Below are positions 44,781 to 53,638 of a stretch of DNA of 64,000 bases, piece after piece. A program made the position numbers and the translations under genes. Within the stretch, counting starts at the first letter, position 1. Each line of letters opens with the position of its first letter. Source of the DNA: Pseudomonas sp. A34-9 (lineage in GTDB: Bacteria; Pseudomonadota; Gammaproteobacteria; Pseudomonadales; Pseudomonadaceae); contig NZ_CP119967.1 of assembly GCF_029543085.1 (NCBI RefSeq), positions 4,490,501 through 4,554,500 on the forward strand, read 5' to 3'. The notes under the pieces were generated by a model. The model was not told the DNA's origin. It searched no databases and saw only the letters and a list, made by a program, of their open reading frames with translations.

Positions 44781-45206
44781 CACATCACTCCCTAACGAAT
44801 CGGTTCGAGACATCTTGACCACCGCAGACCGCAAAAAAGCCGTCAGACCCGTAATTAATTCGGCCTTCTGGCCTCGACGTCCTACACAGCGGTATTTTTT
44901 CTTACAAAACATGCGGAATCGGCTTAATTGACCCTGCTCCGACATTGGGTCACCGTGTGCCGGCGGTAGCAATCTTCAATCCAACACACAAGGATGTGCA
45001 TGTAATGAGTGGATACACCCCCAGGGCTCTCGCCAGTTCGAGAGCTGAAAAAGTTTGCAAGCGAACAGTTGAAACAACCGGTGGATGCTTCCATGCCCAG
45101 TCATGAAGCCAGGATGCCATTGAGCCCGGTTGGCCCTCTCGTCGAAAGTCGCACAAATCAAAAGTCCGAATTCAAAAAAAGCGCCACAACCACTGGAGAA
45201 GTTGAT
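44781..45206. other. 426-base region upstream of a small membrane protein gene
   Basis: This gap follows the start of the divergent lipid kinase gene. It contains a 33-codon reading frame at 45005-45106 (ATG with AAGGA upstream), which overlaps out of frame a longer N-terminal option for the next gene (ATG at 45093). Neither has recognisable similarity, so both are left uncalled. The left part is AT-rich and may hold the two divergent promoters. Confidence 0.4.
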
Positions 45207-45401
45207 ATGGAACCCCGTGTTACCGAACTGGAAACCCATCTCAAGTACCTTCGGCGGGACATGGACGAAGTCCGCGGTGATGTCAGAACAATCAAACATC
45301 GACTTGCCTACTCGGCGGGTGCGACAGCGGTAGTGCTGGGTCTGCTGGGTTGGGTGGCAAATAGCCGATTCGACCAGCTTGTGACACTGATCAGCCATTA
45401 A
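45207..45401 (+). CDS. Small coiled-coil membrane protein
   Basis: This 64-residue protein has a charged N-terminal coiled-coil (VTELETHLKYLRRDMDEVRGDVRTI, with hydrophobic residues in heptad spacing) followed by one membrane helix (AGATAVVLGLLGWVA) and a short tail. Related small proteins occur widely in pseudomonads with no known function. The ATG at 45207 has a GGAGAA site six bases upstream. An ATG at 45093 would add 38 residues of Ser/Pro-rich sequence and cannot be excluded. Confidence 0.65.
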   Translation: MEPRVTELETHLKYLRRDMDEVRGDVRTIKHRLAYSAGATAVVLGLLGWVANSRFDQLVTLISH

Positions 45402-45414
45402 TTGAATGAGTCAT

Positions 45415-45445
45415 TGCAGGCGCCGCCAGCCGACGCCTGCATTTG
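45415..45445. terminator. Candidate terminator between convergent genes
   Basis: TGCAGGCG (45415-45422) pairs with CGCCTGCA (45434-45441) and is followed by only TTT on the plus strand, so termination may be weak. It lies between the small membrane protein gene and the 3' end of moeA. Confidence 0.5.
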
Positions 45446-45452
45446 CGAGCGG

Positions 45453-46679
45453 TCAGTCCAGCAGATCACTCAGCGGAATGAAGACCACTTCGTCGCCGGC
45501 GCTCAGTGTGCGGCCCTCCAGCACTTCGACCAATCCATCTGCCCACGCGGCGCTACGCAGAACGCCTGAGCTCTGGTTGCGGTAAACAGTGGCCCGCCCT
45601 TGCTCCAGACGGCCTCTCAGGTACTCACGCCGATTGCCTGCCACCGGCCAGTCAAAACCCGCTGGCACGGTGAACTTCAGCGGCTCGACGTCCTGCACAC
45701 CCTGACGGCGTAACAGATATGGCCGAGCGAGTAGCGCAAAGGTCACCAGCGTCGATGCCGGATTTCCTGGCAAGCCAATGACCGGCACATTGCGGAAATG
45801 ACCAAACGTCAGCGGTTTTCCAGGTTTGATCGCCAGCTTCCAAAGGGCAAGCTCGCCCTCCTCTCGCAAGGCGACACCCAGAAAATCCGCCTCACCTACC
45901 GACACGCCCCCCGTGGAAAGGATCAGATCAACATCCTGCAACTCCCCCAGACGTGCACGGGTAGTGGCCAGATTATCCGGAAGAATACCGGCATCGATCA
46001 CCTCACAGCCCAGACGTTGCAGCCAACTGCATAGCAACACCCGATTGCTGTTGTAAATCTGACCCGGCCCCAATGCCTGGCCCGGCTCGACCAATTCATC
46101 CCCCGTGGAGATTACCGCGACGCGAACTTTGCGCACGACCTTCAACCCGGCACACCCCAACGACGCAGCCAGCCCCTGCTCTATGGGGCCCAAGCGAGTC
46201 CCGGCGGGCAGGATCAACTCACCGACGGTGGTTTCCTGGCCTTGCGCACGGATGTTCTGCCCGGCCTTCATCGGCTCGAGGAAGCGCACCTTTTCATCGG
46301 CTTGAACCTCAGCGTTTTCCTGCATTTCAACGCAATCAGCACCCGCCGGCACCGGAGCCCCAGTAAAAATCCGAGCGCAGGTGCCCGGCTTCAGCGGTTC
46401 GGGGGATTGTCCGGCGAACACCTTCTGACTGACCGGCATCGGCTGGCCATTCCAATCCGCCAGGTTCAATGCATAACCATCCATGGCACTGTTCGGCCAA
46501 GGCGGCAGATCCAGCGTTGAAATCAGATCGTCGCTCAGCACACGCCCTTGCACCTGGGCCAGCGATAAGTATTCATGCTCGACAATGGGCGAGGCTTCAG
46601 CCATTTCGAGCAGACGCGCCAGCGCCACCTCAACCGGCATCAATGCCCCGGTCTTGCCCGGCTTACCCACGGGATTCAC
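45453..46679 (-). CDS. moeA: Molybdopterin molybdenumtransferase MoeA
   Basis: This 408-residue MoeA has the expected LPPWPNSAMDGYAL at the N terminus, the PVPAGADCVEMQE segment, ISTGDELVEPGQ in the MPT-binding domain, a STGGVSVGEADFL loop, and a LPGNPASTLVTF motif. It inserts molybdate into adenylated molybdopterin. The start is a GTG at 46679, 17 bases inside the 3' end of moaB, giving the conserved MNPVGKPGKTGALMPVE beginning. moaB and moeA are therefore coupled. Confidence 0.93.
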   Translation of the reverse strand: MNPVGKPGKTGALMPVEVALARLLEMAEASPIVEHEYLSLAQVQGRVLSDDLISTLDLPPWPNSAMDGYALNLADWNGQPMPVSQKVFAGQSPEPLKPGTCARIFTGAPVPAGADCVEMQENAEVQADEKVRFLEPMKAGQNIRAQGQETTVGELILPAGTRLGPIEQGLAASLGCAGLKVVRKVRVAVISTGDELVEPGQALGPGQIYNSNRVLLCSWLQRLGCEVIDAGILPDNLATTRARLGELQDVDLILSTGGVSVGEADFLGVALREEGELALWKLAIKPGKPLTFGHFRNVPVIGLPGNPASTLVTFALLARPYLLRRQGVQDVEPLKFTVPAGFDWPVAGNRREYLRGRLEQGRATVYRNQSSGVLRSAAWADGLVEVLEGRTLSAGDEVVFIPLSDLLD

Positions 46680-47202
46680 AAGGCGCCGCCTGCTTCAAAT
46701 GAGTCACGAAATTGCACGGGCGGTGACGGGCGTCCAACTGCTCGCCCAGGATGCCATCCCAACCCGTGCGTACAGCGTTGGTCGAACCCGGCAAGCAGCA
46801 AACCAGGGTGCCATTGGCCAGACCAGCCAACGCACGGGACTGCACCGTTGAAGTGCCGATATCCGCCACCGAGATCTGCCGGAACAGCTCACCAAACCCG
46901 TCGACCTGCTTGTCGAGCAGACAGGCAACGGCTTCAGGTGTGCTGTCGCGGCCAGTGAAACCGGTACCGCCGGTGATCAACACAACCTGCACAACATCGT
47001 CGGCAATCCAAGTAGCAACTTGCGCGCGAATTTTGTAGAGGTCATCTTTGAGCAACACCCGCTCCGCCAGACGGTGGCCTGCCGCCGTCAAACGGTCGAC
47101 GAAGACCTGACCTGAGGTGTCGGTTTCCAGTGTTCGGGTGTCACTGACAGTCAGCACCGCAATATTGAGCGGCACGAAAGGTACATCAGCCTTGGCTTTC
47201 AT
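46663..47202 (-). CDS. moaB: Molybdenum cofactor biosynthesis protein B (MoaB)
   Basis: This 179-residue protein of the MoaB/MogA family shows VLTVSDTRTLETDTSG at the start, LITGGTGFTGRDSTPEAV around residue 76 (MPT-binding loop), and CLPGSTNAVRTGWDGIL near the C terminus. It is implicated in adenylating molybdopterin ahead of MoeA. It is divergent from mobA (81-base gap) and overlaps moeA. Confidence 0.93.
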   Translation of the reverse strand: MKAKADVPFVPLNIAVLTVSDTRTLETDTSGQVFVDRLTAAGHRLAERVLLKDDLYKIRAQVATWIADDVVQVVLITGGTGFTGRDSTPEAVACLLDKQVDGFGELFRQISVADIGTSTVQSRALAGLANGTLVCCLPGSTNAVRTGWDGILGEQLDARHRPCNFVTHLKQAAPCESRG

Positions 47203-47283
47203 AGGCTCGTCCAGTTGTAGGAGAAACAGCCCGGTGTTATATCACAGCGCCTCATTTGTTCGCCGCCCCTCTGGAGAGCTGCC

Positions 47284-47886
47284 ATGACCCTCGATACGCA
47301 ACTGCCCCCCTGCTCCATTCTGCTCCTGGCAGGCGGACGCGGCCAACGCATGGGCGGTCAGGACAAAGGCTTGGTCGAGTGGCTGGGCGAGCCGTTGATT
47401 GCGCATTTGCAGCGCAAGGTCCGTGGGCTGACCGATGATCTGATCATCTCCTGCAACCGTAATCGCGAGCGTTACGCGCCATTCGCTGATCAATTGGTGG
47501 TCGATGACGAAGGCGATTTTCCGGGGCCATTGGCCGGCATTCGTGCGGGCCTGAGAGCTGCGCGCCATTCGCACCTGCTGGTCTTGCCGTGTGATGTCCC
47601 GCGCATTGACGCAGCGTTACTGCAAAGCATGCGCGAGACGGCCAGTCAGAATCCTGAAAAACCTTTAATGTTGCGCCATGACGAGCACTGGGAACCCTTG
47701 TTATGTGTGATTCCGACAGCCCTTCGACCCGCCTTCGAAGAGGCCTGGAACGCCGGTGAGCGCAGCCCCGGCCGGGTCATGCGCAAGCTCGGTGCCACTG
47801 CCCTGCAATGCCCGGACAATGACCCGCGACTGGCCAACCTCAATACCCCCGAACTGTTAAATTCCCACAACACTGTGTCAGACTGA
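47284..47886 (+). CDS. mobA: Molybdenum cofactor guanylyltransferase MobA
   Basis: This 200-residue nucleotidyltransferase has the GTP-binding [20 protein letters not shown] loop at about residues 16-35, the ISCNRN motif and the catalytic-region [13 protein letters not shown]. It attaches GMP to the molybdenum cofactor for bis-MGD enzymes. With moaB and moeA on the opposite strand it completes a small late-pathway molybdenum cofactor cluster. Confidence 0.93.
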   Translation: MTLDTQLPPCSILLLAGGRGQRMGGQDKGLVEWLGEPLIAHLQRKVRGLTDDLIISCNRNRERYAPFADQLVVDDEGDFPGPLAGIRAGLRAARHSHLLVLPCDVPRIDAALLQSMRETASQNPEKPLMLRHDEHWEPLLCVIPTALRPAFEEAWNAGERSPGRVMRKLGATALQCPDNDPRLANLNTPELLNSHNTVSD

Positions 47887-47964
47887 CAGCACTCAAGGAA
47901 CTCTCACGCCTTGTATACGTCTCAAGCTCAGTAACCAAAAGTATTCCCATTCGGAGACACACTC

Positions 47965-48186
47965 ATGACTCAACGGACCCTCGCCACTTTCATGCTCGCA
48001 CTGGGCCTGGCTACCCTCGCCGGTTGCTCGTCGCCTACAGTGATCACCTTGAATGACGGTCGCGAAATCCAGGCCGTCGACACCCCGAAATACGATGACG
48101 ATTCGGGCTTCTACGAGTTCAAACAGCTGGACGGCAAAGAAACCCGCATCAACAAGGATCAGGTTCGCACCGTTAAAGAGCTGTAA
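47965..48186 (+). CDS. YgdI/YgdR-type small lipoprotein
   Basis: This 73-residue lipoprotein has a type II signal peptide ending in LAGC (Cys21 acylated) and a single small SH3-like domain (VITLNDGREIQAVDTPKYDDDSGFYEFKQLDGKETRINKDQV), the DUF903 fold. Function is unknown; such proteins sit in the inner leaflet of the outer membrane or in the inner membrane. The gene has its own ribosome site (GGAGA) and is followed by a strong terminator. Confidence 0.92.
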   Translation: MTQRTLATFMLALGLATLAGCSSPTVITLNDGREIQAVDTPKYDDDSGFYEFKQLDGKETRINKDQVRTVKEL

Positions 48187-48208
48187 GCTCTGGGTTGACA
48201 CCGGATAC

Positions 48209-48237
48209 AAAAAAGCCCGCATTAATGCGGGCTTTTT
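48209..48237. terminator. Bidirectional Rho-independent terminator
   Basis: AAAAAAGCCCGCATT pairs with AATGCGGGCTTTTT with almost no loop beyond the central TTAA. It serves the lipoprotein gene on the left and probably the pseudouridine synthase gene from the right. Confidence 0.93.
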
Positions 48238-48265
48238 CATGGGCGCACGAAAGCTGGCTTTGGCC

Positions 48266-49156
48266 TCACCATTGCAGCGTAATCCGGCTCTCGAATTCTC
48301 GCTCTTCACCGATCACCGGATCGATAAACCGTAGACCCTGCGCCAACAGCTTCAGCGGATTGGCGTAGTCATCCTCGACGTCTTTCAACACCTGCGGATA
48401 AAACGGATCGTTGCAGATGCTCGCCCCCAACGCAGTCATGTGGACGCGCAGTTGATGTTTCTTGCCGGTCACCGGAAACAAACCATAGCGCCACAGATCG
48501 CCATTCTTTTCCCGAACCTCCACCGCCGTTTCGGTGTTGCTGGTCCCCGCGCCTTCCTGCATGCGAAAAAACGGCTCGCCATCCACCAGACGGCTCTTGT
48601 GCACCAAAGGGAAACTCAGATCAGGCAGCGCCGGGGCGATGGCCTCATAGCGCTTGTCAATTTGCCGCGTGGGGAACAGCGACTGATAAGCCGAACGGGT
48701 TTGCGGGTTGGCCGAGAAAATAACCAATCCCGCCGTATGCCGGTCGATGCGGTGCAATGGCACCAGATGGGGATTGTCCAGGCGACGAATCAGCCTGCGC
48801 AACAAGGTCTGCTCAACGTACTCGCCGGCGGGTGTGACGGGCAGGAAATGCGGTTTGTCAGCCACCACCAGATGCTCGTCGGCATACAGGATCGACTCGA
48901 CCACCGGGATCGGCTTTTCGTCCGGCACTTCGCGAAAATAATGAATTCGCAAGCCTTCCTTGTAGGGCAAATCCACCGAGATCGGCTGACCATGACCATC
49001 CAGCACTCGCCCACGAGCGATCCGGTCCAGCCATTGCTCGCGATCAATCGCGCGAAAATGCTCGCACAGGCAATCGAGTACTGTCAGCCAGGGACCCGGT
49101 GGCAGATAGAGCGTGCTCGCCTGATTCTGCGCAGCAGAGAATGTAGATGTGGACAT
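48266..49156 (-). CDS. RluA-family pseudouridine synthase
   Basis: This 296-residue protein has the RluA-type catalytic motif HRIDRHTAGLVIFS (catalytic Asp near residue 139), the preceding ADEHLVVADKPHFLPV strand and the C-terminal GKKHQLRVHMTALG motif. It resembles the RluA/TruC-like group that modifies rRNA or tRNA, but the target base cannot be named. An N-terminal S4-like part is diverged. The ATG at 49156 is used; a shorter start is possible. Confidence 0.87.
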   Translation of the reverse strand: MSTSTFSAAQNQASTLYLPPGPWLTVLDCLCEHFRAIDREQWLDRIARGRVLDGHGQPISVDLPYKEGLRIHYFREVPDEKPIPVVESILYADEHLVVADKPHFLPVTPAGEYVEQTLLRRLIRRLDNPHLVPLHRIDRHTAGLVIFSANPQTRSAYQSLFPTRQIDKRYEAIAPALPDLSFPLVHKSRLVDGEPFFRMQEGAGTSNTETAVEVREKNGDLWRYGLFPVTGKKHQLRVHMTALGASICNDPFYPQVLKDVEDDYANPLKLLAQGLRFIDPVIGEEREFESRITLQW

Positions 49157-49226
49157 ACGAAAATCGAACCCTCAATACAGGGCGGCATTATCCAGCACAG
49201 AGGGAAACGAACCTAGCGCAGAATGC

Positions 49227-49544
49227 TCAGGCCGGGATTGTTTTGAGCGCCGCGGCGTCGGTGAATTCCTTGAGCCAGCGCAACACATCAACCGCTTCCC
49301 AACGGCCCGGGTCGTACAAGGCGTAGAGCAAGCCCTGATAACCAACCACATCCAGTTGTTTGTGATAACCGGCACGTTGAAACAAGGCCTCGATCTCGGC
49401 AAAGCAGGTATTAAAATGCAGCTTGTTGAAGGGCGTCTTGCCTTCCGTGACCAGCCCGTCCAGGCGCAGTTCGAGAACGGCCTCGCGCACCACGTCAACC
49501 GACATCCGGTTCACGCTGTTCTTCAACTGTTCGACATTGACCAC
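49227..49544 (-). CDS. Small uncharacterised protein under a LexA box
   Basis: This 105-residue mixed alpha/beta cytoplasmic protein has the sequence VNVEQLKNSVNRMSVDVVREAVLELRLDG at its start and a GYQGLLYALYDPGRWEAVDVLRWLKEF tail, with no domain I recognise. The start is a GTG at 49544 with an AGAGGGA ribosome site; the nearby ATG is out of frame. A near-perfect LexA site lies 24 bases upstream and overlaps the probable -10 element, so it is expected to be induced by DNA damage. Confidence 0.8.
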   Translation of the reverse strand: MVNVEQLKNSVNRMSVDVVREAVLELRLDGLVTEGKTPFNKLHFNTCFAEIEALFQRAGYHKQLDVVGYQGLLYALYDPGRWEAVDVLRWLKEFTDAAALKTIPA

Positions 49545-49567
49545 GGTTCATCCCTCTGACGCATTTA

Positions 49568-49583
49568 CTGTATGAACATACAG
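49568..49583. promoter_or_regulatory. LexA (SOS) box
   Basis: CTGTATGAACATACAG matches the CTGT-N8-ACAG consensus with a fully palindromic CTGTATG/CATACAG. On the minus strand, TTGTTC and TACAGT 16 bases apart could form the -35 and -10 elements, placing the box across the -10 of the gene at 49227-49544. Confidence 0.88.
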
Positions 49584-49654
49584 TAACCGAACAATCCGTA
49601 GAATGCCAAGGAATGGATGGCAGCGGCGACCGGCGGATGCAACAGAAAAGCGGA

Positions 49655-49891
49655 TCAAAGCAGAAACGCGACGACTTCATCAGCGCTGAATGGCCAGCCC
49701 AGCTCAGCCCCGGTGTCGACCCGACGCAACACCGGAATCCGCAAGCTATAAGCCTCAAACCAGGATTCGTCTTCAGCGATATCGACCAGTTCCACCAGCA
49801 AACCGCGCTCGACAAACTCCATCAGCATGGCTTCAGCAACTTCACAAAGATGACACCCCAAGGTGCCGAACAACTGACATTCAGGAAGCAT
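49655..49891 (-). CDS. Glutaredoxin-like DUF836 protein
   Basis: This 78-residue thioredoxin-fold mini-protein has CHLC (Cys13 and Cys16) after the first strand (ECQLFGTLGCHLC) and a cis-Pro region at RIPVLRRVD. The DUF836 family is small and glutaredoxin-like, with no established substrate. The ribosome site is weak. It is upstream of the LexA-controlled gene on the same strand, but the 110-base gap with the SOS box suggests separate transcription. Confidence 0.87.
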   Translation of the reverse strand: MLPECQLFGTLGCHLCEVAEAMLMEFVERGLLVELVDIAEDESWFEAYSLRIPVLRRVDTGAELGWPFSADEVVAFLL

Positions 49892-50099
49892 GAGCGCTCA
49901 ACCAGAAAATGAGTGGACCTATTCTAGGCCGCACCTGAAAACCCGTCGAGCCACCGCCGCCCAAAGGCTCCAGTCTTGCGACAAAGGTTCACCGGCAAAA
50001 CCCTGACGCAAATCAGTCCAGAGAAAAGCCATTTGCGCGATCCTCCCGGTCTTTTTGCCTCTACGCTTGAAAAGCCTGAATCTGACATCGGAGTGTCCA

Positions 50100-51812
50100 G
50101 TGTTTGCCAACTTGTTGATCATCCTCGCCTCGTCCCTCGTGGTGATTGCCCTGTTTCGGCGCCTGCGGCTGCCGCCGGTTCTGGGTTATCTGTGCGTGGG
50201 ACTGCTGGTCGGGCCGAGTGCCTTCGACTGGGTCAACGAAAGCGAACACCTGCCTGACGTAGCCGAACTGGGCGTGGTGTTTCTGTTGTTTTCACTGGGC
50301 CTGGAATTTTCCCTGTCGAAGATGATCGCCTTGCGCCAGGTGGTATTCCGTCTCGGCAGTCAGCAGGTACTGATCAGCTCCGCGCTGCTCGGTTTGTTGC
50401 TGATGCTGCTGGGCATGCCGATGGCTCCAGCACTGTTGCTCGGCGCCGGGCTTTCCCTGTCATCGACGGCAATTGTGACCAAAGAGTTAGGCAGCCTCGG
50501 CGAGGTGTTCAGCAGCCACGGGCAAAATGCCGTTGGCGTTTTGCTGTTCCAGGACGTTGTCGCCGTATTGCTGCTGACGTTGGTGCCTGTGTTTGCCGGG
50601 AGCAGCGACCAGGCCTGGTACTGGGCGCTGCCCCTGACGCTGGCAAAAACCGTGGTGCTGTTTGTCGGTCTGCTGCTGGCCAGTCGCTGGTTATTGCCGA
50701 GGCTGTTTCATGAAGTGGCCGCGTCACGCTCGGCAGAATTGTTCGTGCTGCTGGCGCTGGTGATTGTGCTGTTGACGGCCTGGTTGACTCACCTGCTGGG
50801 CCTGTCCCCTGCCCTCGGCGCATTTCTGGCCGGCATGTTGCTCGGTGAAAGCCACTATCGGCACCAGATCGAGGCCGACATCCGGCCATTCAGAGACATT
50901 CTGCTCGGCGTGTTCTTCGTCAGCATCGGCATGCTCATCGACTTGCAACTGTTCGTCAGTCACAGCCTGCTGATCCTCGGGCTCACCGTCGGTTTGATGG
51001 TAATCAAGGGCGTCGTCGTCGCCGTGTTGGTGAAGTGGCGCGGCAGTGACAGCGAAACGGCGTGGCGCAGCGGCCTGGCATTGGCTCAGGGGGGCGAGTT
51101 CTGCTTTGCACTGATGGCGCAGATGCAGCAGCACAGCATGATGCCCGAAGCGCTGGGCGATCTTCTGCTCGCCGCGACGTTCTGTTCGATGCTGCTGACG
51201 CCACTGTTGCTGCGCGCAGCACCCCGCATCGCTGCCGCCCTGCACCGCAAGCCCAATCAGGAAGCACAGATCGAAGAAATCAGCGCGCTCAACGCCGACC
51301 TCAACCAGCACGTGGTGATTTGCGGCTACGGCCGCGTCGGCCAATCCATCGGGCGTTTCCTGCGCAATGCCAAGCAACCTTTTATCGCGCTGGACAATGA
51401 CCCGGTGCGGGTACAGGAAGCCGCCAGTGGAGAAAGTGACGTGCATTATGGCGACTCGTCACGCGGCGATCTGCTGAGCGCCGTTGGCCTGCTGCGCGCC
51501 AGACTGCTGGTGATAGCCGTGGATCAGAGCGACATTGCCCTGCGCATCCTCAAGGAAGCGCGTCGGCTCAACGCCCACGTGCCGATCCTGGTGCGCACCC
51601 GCGACGACAGCCAGTGGGCCGAATTGAAAGCCGCCGGCGCCACCGAAGTGGTGCCGGAGCTGTTGGAGTCGAGCCTGATGCTCGCCTCTCACGCCTTGAT
51701 CATGCTCGGTCTGCCGGCACATCAGGTGCAGGAAAAAGTCGATCAGGTGCGCATCGACCGTTATCGCCTGCTACATGGTTTTTATCCCGGTAGCGACGAT
51801 GCCGAGACTTAA
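50100..51812 (+). CDS. CPA2-family cation:proton antiporter, KefC/YbaL-like
   Basis: This 570-residue protein has an N-terminal Na+/H+ exchanger domain of about 12 helices (residues 1-380, including GYLCVGLLVGPSAF and LGAFLAGMLLGES) and a C-terminal TrkA-N (RCK) domain with the nucleotide-binding VVICGYGRVGQSIGRFL. Such proteins exchange K+ or Na+ for protons under nucleotide or thiol control. I chose the GTG at 50100, with GGAG six bases before it, which gives the usual VFANLLIILASSLVV start. Its stop overlaps the convergent ammonium transporter stop. Confidence 0.9.
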   Translation: MFANLLIILASSLVVIALFRRLRLPPVLGYLCVGLLVGPSAFDWVNESEHLPDVAELGVVFLLFSLGLEFSLSKMIALRQVVFRLGSQQVLISSALLGLLLMLLGMPMAPALLLGAGLSLSSTAIVTKELGSLGEVFSSHGQNAVGVLLFQDVVAVLLLTLVPVFAGSSDQAWYWALPLTLAKTVVLFVGLLLASRWLLPRLFHEVAASRSAELFVLLALVIVLLTAWLTHLLGLSPALGAFLAGMLLGESHYRHQIEADIRPFRDILLGVFFVSIGMLIDLQLFVSHSLLILGLTVGLMVIKGVVVAVLVKWRGSDSETAWRSGLALAQGGEFCFALMAQMQQHSMMPEALGDLLLAATFCSMLLTPLLLRAAPRIAAALHRKPNQEAQIEEISALNADLNQHVVICGYGRVGQSIGRFLRNAKQPFIALDNDPVRVQEAASGESDVHYGDSSRGDLLSAVGLLRARLLVIAVDQSDIALRILKEARRLNAHVPILVRTRDDSQWAELKAAGATEVVPELLESSLMLASHALIMLGLPAHQVQEKVDQVRIDRYRLLHGFYPGSDDAET

Positions 51813-53017
51813 TCCTGACTCACTGCGCCGATCTTGTGCAGCGACAGGTCGGCACCGTAATACTCTTGTTCCTGACTCAGGCGCAGCCCGTGCAGCGCCT
51901 TGATCACGCCGTAGACGACAAAGCCACCGATCAACGCCACCGCGACACCGAGTGCGGTGCCGATCAACTGGCTGATCAGGCTGACGCCGCCAATACCGCC
52001 GAGCGCCGTCTGGCCGAAAATCCCGCAGGCAATCCCGCCCCACACACCGCACAGGCCGTGCAATGGCCAAACACCCAATACGTCATCGATGCGCCATTTC
52101 ACCTGCGCGGCAGTAAAGCACCAGACAAACAGCGCACCGGCAATCGCACCGGTCACCAGCGCCCCGACCGGATGCATCAGATCAGACCCGGCACAGATCG
52201 CCACCAACCCGGCCAATGGGCCGTTGTGCAGGAAGCCCGGGTCATTGCGCCCGACGAGCAGCGCCGCCATCGTGCCGCCGACCATCGCCATCAACGAATT
52301 GACCGCCACCAGACCGCTGACGCCTTGCAGTGTTTGCGCACTCATCACGTTGAAGCCGAACCAGCCGACAATCAGAATCCACGAGCCCAATGCCAAAAAG
52401 GGAATGCTCGACGGTGCGAACGCCACCAGCCGACCGTCGCGGTAACGGCCATTACGCGGCCCCAGCAACAGCACCGCCGCCAGCGCCAGCCAACCGCCCA
52501 TGGCGTGCACTACGACGGATCCGGCGAAATCGTGGAAAGCGGCACCAAACTGCGCCGTCAGCCACGCTTGCAAACCGTATTTGCCGTTCCAGATCATCCC
52601 TTCGAAAAACGGATAGATGAACGCGACGATCAGCGCCGTGGCACACAACTGCGGCACGAAACGCGCGCGTTCGGCGATGCCACCGGAAATGATCGCCGGG
52701 ATCGCGGCGGCGAAGGTCAACAGGAAGAAAAACTTCACCAGTCCATAACCGTGATCGGCACTCAGCACCGCCGCCGGCTGCATGAAGGTCACGCCATAAG
52801 AGATCCAATAGCCTATAAAGAAATAGGCCAGGGTCGAGACAGCGAAATCGCTGAGAATCTTCGACAGCGCATTGACCTGGTTTTTCTGGCGGACCGTACC
52901 GACTTCCAGGAAGGCGAAACCGGCGTGCATCGCCAGCACCATTACCGCACCGATCAGAATGAACAAGGTATTGGAGCTGTGAACCAGCGTGTCCACAGCG
53001 CTTTGCAGATTTTCCAT
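51809..53017 (-). CDS. amtB: Ammonium transporter, AmtB/Rh family
   Basis: This 402-residue protein has about 11 membrane helices. Landmarks include the second-helix block LAMHAGFAFLEVGTVRQKNQ, the FEGMIWNGK segment, the pore-region FAGSVVVHAMGGWLALAA with its conserved His, and the pore His region LFVWCFTAAQVKWRIDDVLGVWPLHGLCGVWGG. It conducts ammonium inward. No glnK gene is adjacent, so this may be a secondary ammonium transporter separate from glnK-amtB. It has no obvious cleavable signal peptide. Confidence 0.9.
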   Translation of the reverse strand: MENLQSAVDTLVHSSNTLFILIGAVMVLAMHAGFAFLEVGTVRQKNQVNALSKILSDFAVSTLAYFFIGYWISYGVTFMQPAAVLSADHGYGLVKFFFLLTFAAAIPAIISGGIAERARFVPQLCATALIVAFIYPFFEGMIWNGKYGLQAWLTAQFGAAFHDFAGSVVVHAMGGWLALAAVLLLGPRNGRYRDGRLVAFAPSSIPFLALGSWILIVGWFGFNVMSAQTLQGVSGLVAVNSLMAMVGGTMAALLVGRNDPGFLHNGPLAGLVAICAGSDLMHPVGALVTGAIAGALFVWCFTAAQVKWRIDDVLGVWPLHGLCGVWGGIACGIFGQTALGGIGGVSLISQLIGTALGVAVALIGGFVVYGVIKALHGLRLSQEQEYYGADLSLHKIGAVSQD

Positions 53018-53321
53018 AAGCAGGCAGACCTAAAGGCGAAAAGGCACCAAAGCGGTTCATGCGCACATTTCATGCACCAAGTTGCGACCGCGCAGTCACG
53101 GAACCGACGGTCCGGCGAACTGCTTTGGCGCACAAGGTCGATGTCCTGACACGAACCGGGGTTGTTTGGGGTAAGGTTTCTCAAGGCGCTCGCCCGGCAA
53201 TAGCGCACAACCGCCGGGCGACGCACCACGACACAGCAAAAGTTGTACCAGTCATTTGTACTGAACCTTCGCACAAGGCTCATACTCGAACGCTTCAGAC
53301 GTCACTTACGGAGATCCACCC
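53018..53321. other. 304-base divergent promoter region
   Basis: This gap lies between the divergent ammonium transporter and DUF883 genes. It has no reading frame with a credible ribosome site. It should contain both promoters. I see no clear sigma-54 element (GG-N10-GC) on the transporter side. Confidence 0.5.
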
Positions 53322-53636
53322 ATGGCCAGCATCAAGGCAAAGACTGCTCAAGAAATCCTGATGAACGACTTCCAGACTTTGGTCGCCGACACCGAACGCT
53401 TGCTCGAGCACACCGCCACCCTGGCCGGCGATCAGGCCGATGAATTGCGCGAGCAGATTCACGACAGCCTGCTGCGCGCCCGCGAAACCCTGAAATTGAC
53501 CGAAGAGACCCTGCGCGATCGCGGTCAGGCTGCAGTGACCGCCACTGAAGATTACGTGTCGGCCAACCCTTGGCAGTCCGTCGGCATCGCTGCCGGTGTC
53601 GGCTTCCTGATCGGCCTGCTGGCTACTCGGCGCTGA
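53322..53636 (+). CDS. DUF883 (ElaB/YqjD-type) inner-membrane protein
   Basis: This 104-residue protein has a long amphipathic helix (about 15-80, rich in Glu, Arg, Leu and Ala in heptads) and a C-terminal glycine-rich membrane helix SVGIAAGVGFLIGLLATRR. This is the typical layout of ElaB/YqjD proteins, which in E. coli anchor in the inner membrane by the C terminus and associate with ribosomes in stationary phase. It is the first gene of a three-gene set equivalent to yqjD-yqjE-yqjK. Confidence 0.9.
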   Translation: MASIKAKTAQEILMNDFQTLVADTERLLEHTATLAGDQADELREQIHDSLLRARETLKLTEETLRDRGQAAVTATEDYVSANPWQSVGIAAGVGFLIGLLATRR

Positions 53637-53638
53637 TT

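Noticed and set aside
45005..45106. 33-codon reading frame with an AAGGA-like site
   Set aside because: It is short, with no similarity or composition signal, and it overlaps a possible longer N terminus of the following small membrane protein.
49892..50099. Short frames on both strands between the glutaredoxin-like and antiporter genes
   Set aside because: Their translations look random and the gap is only about 200 bases; it is better read as the promoter region of the antiporter gene.
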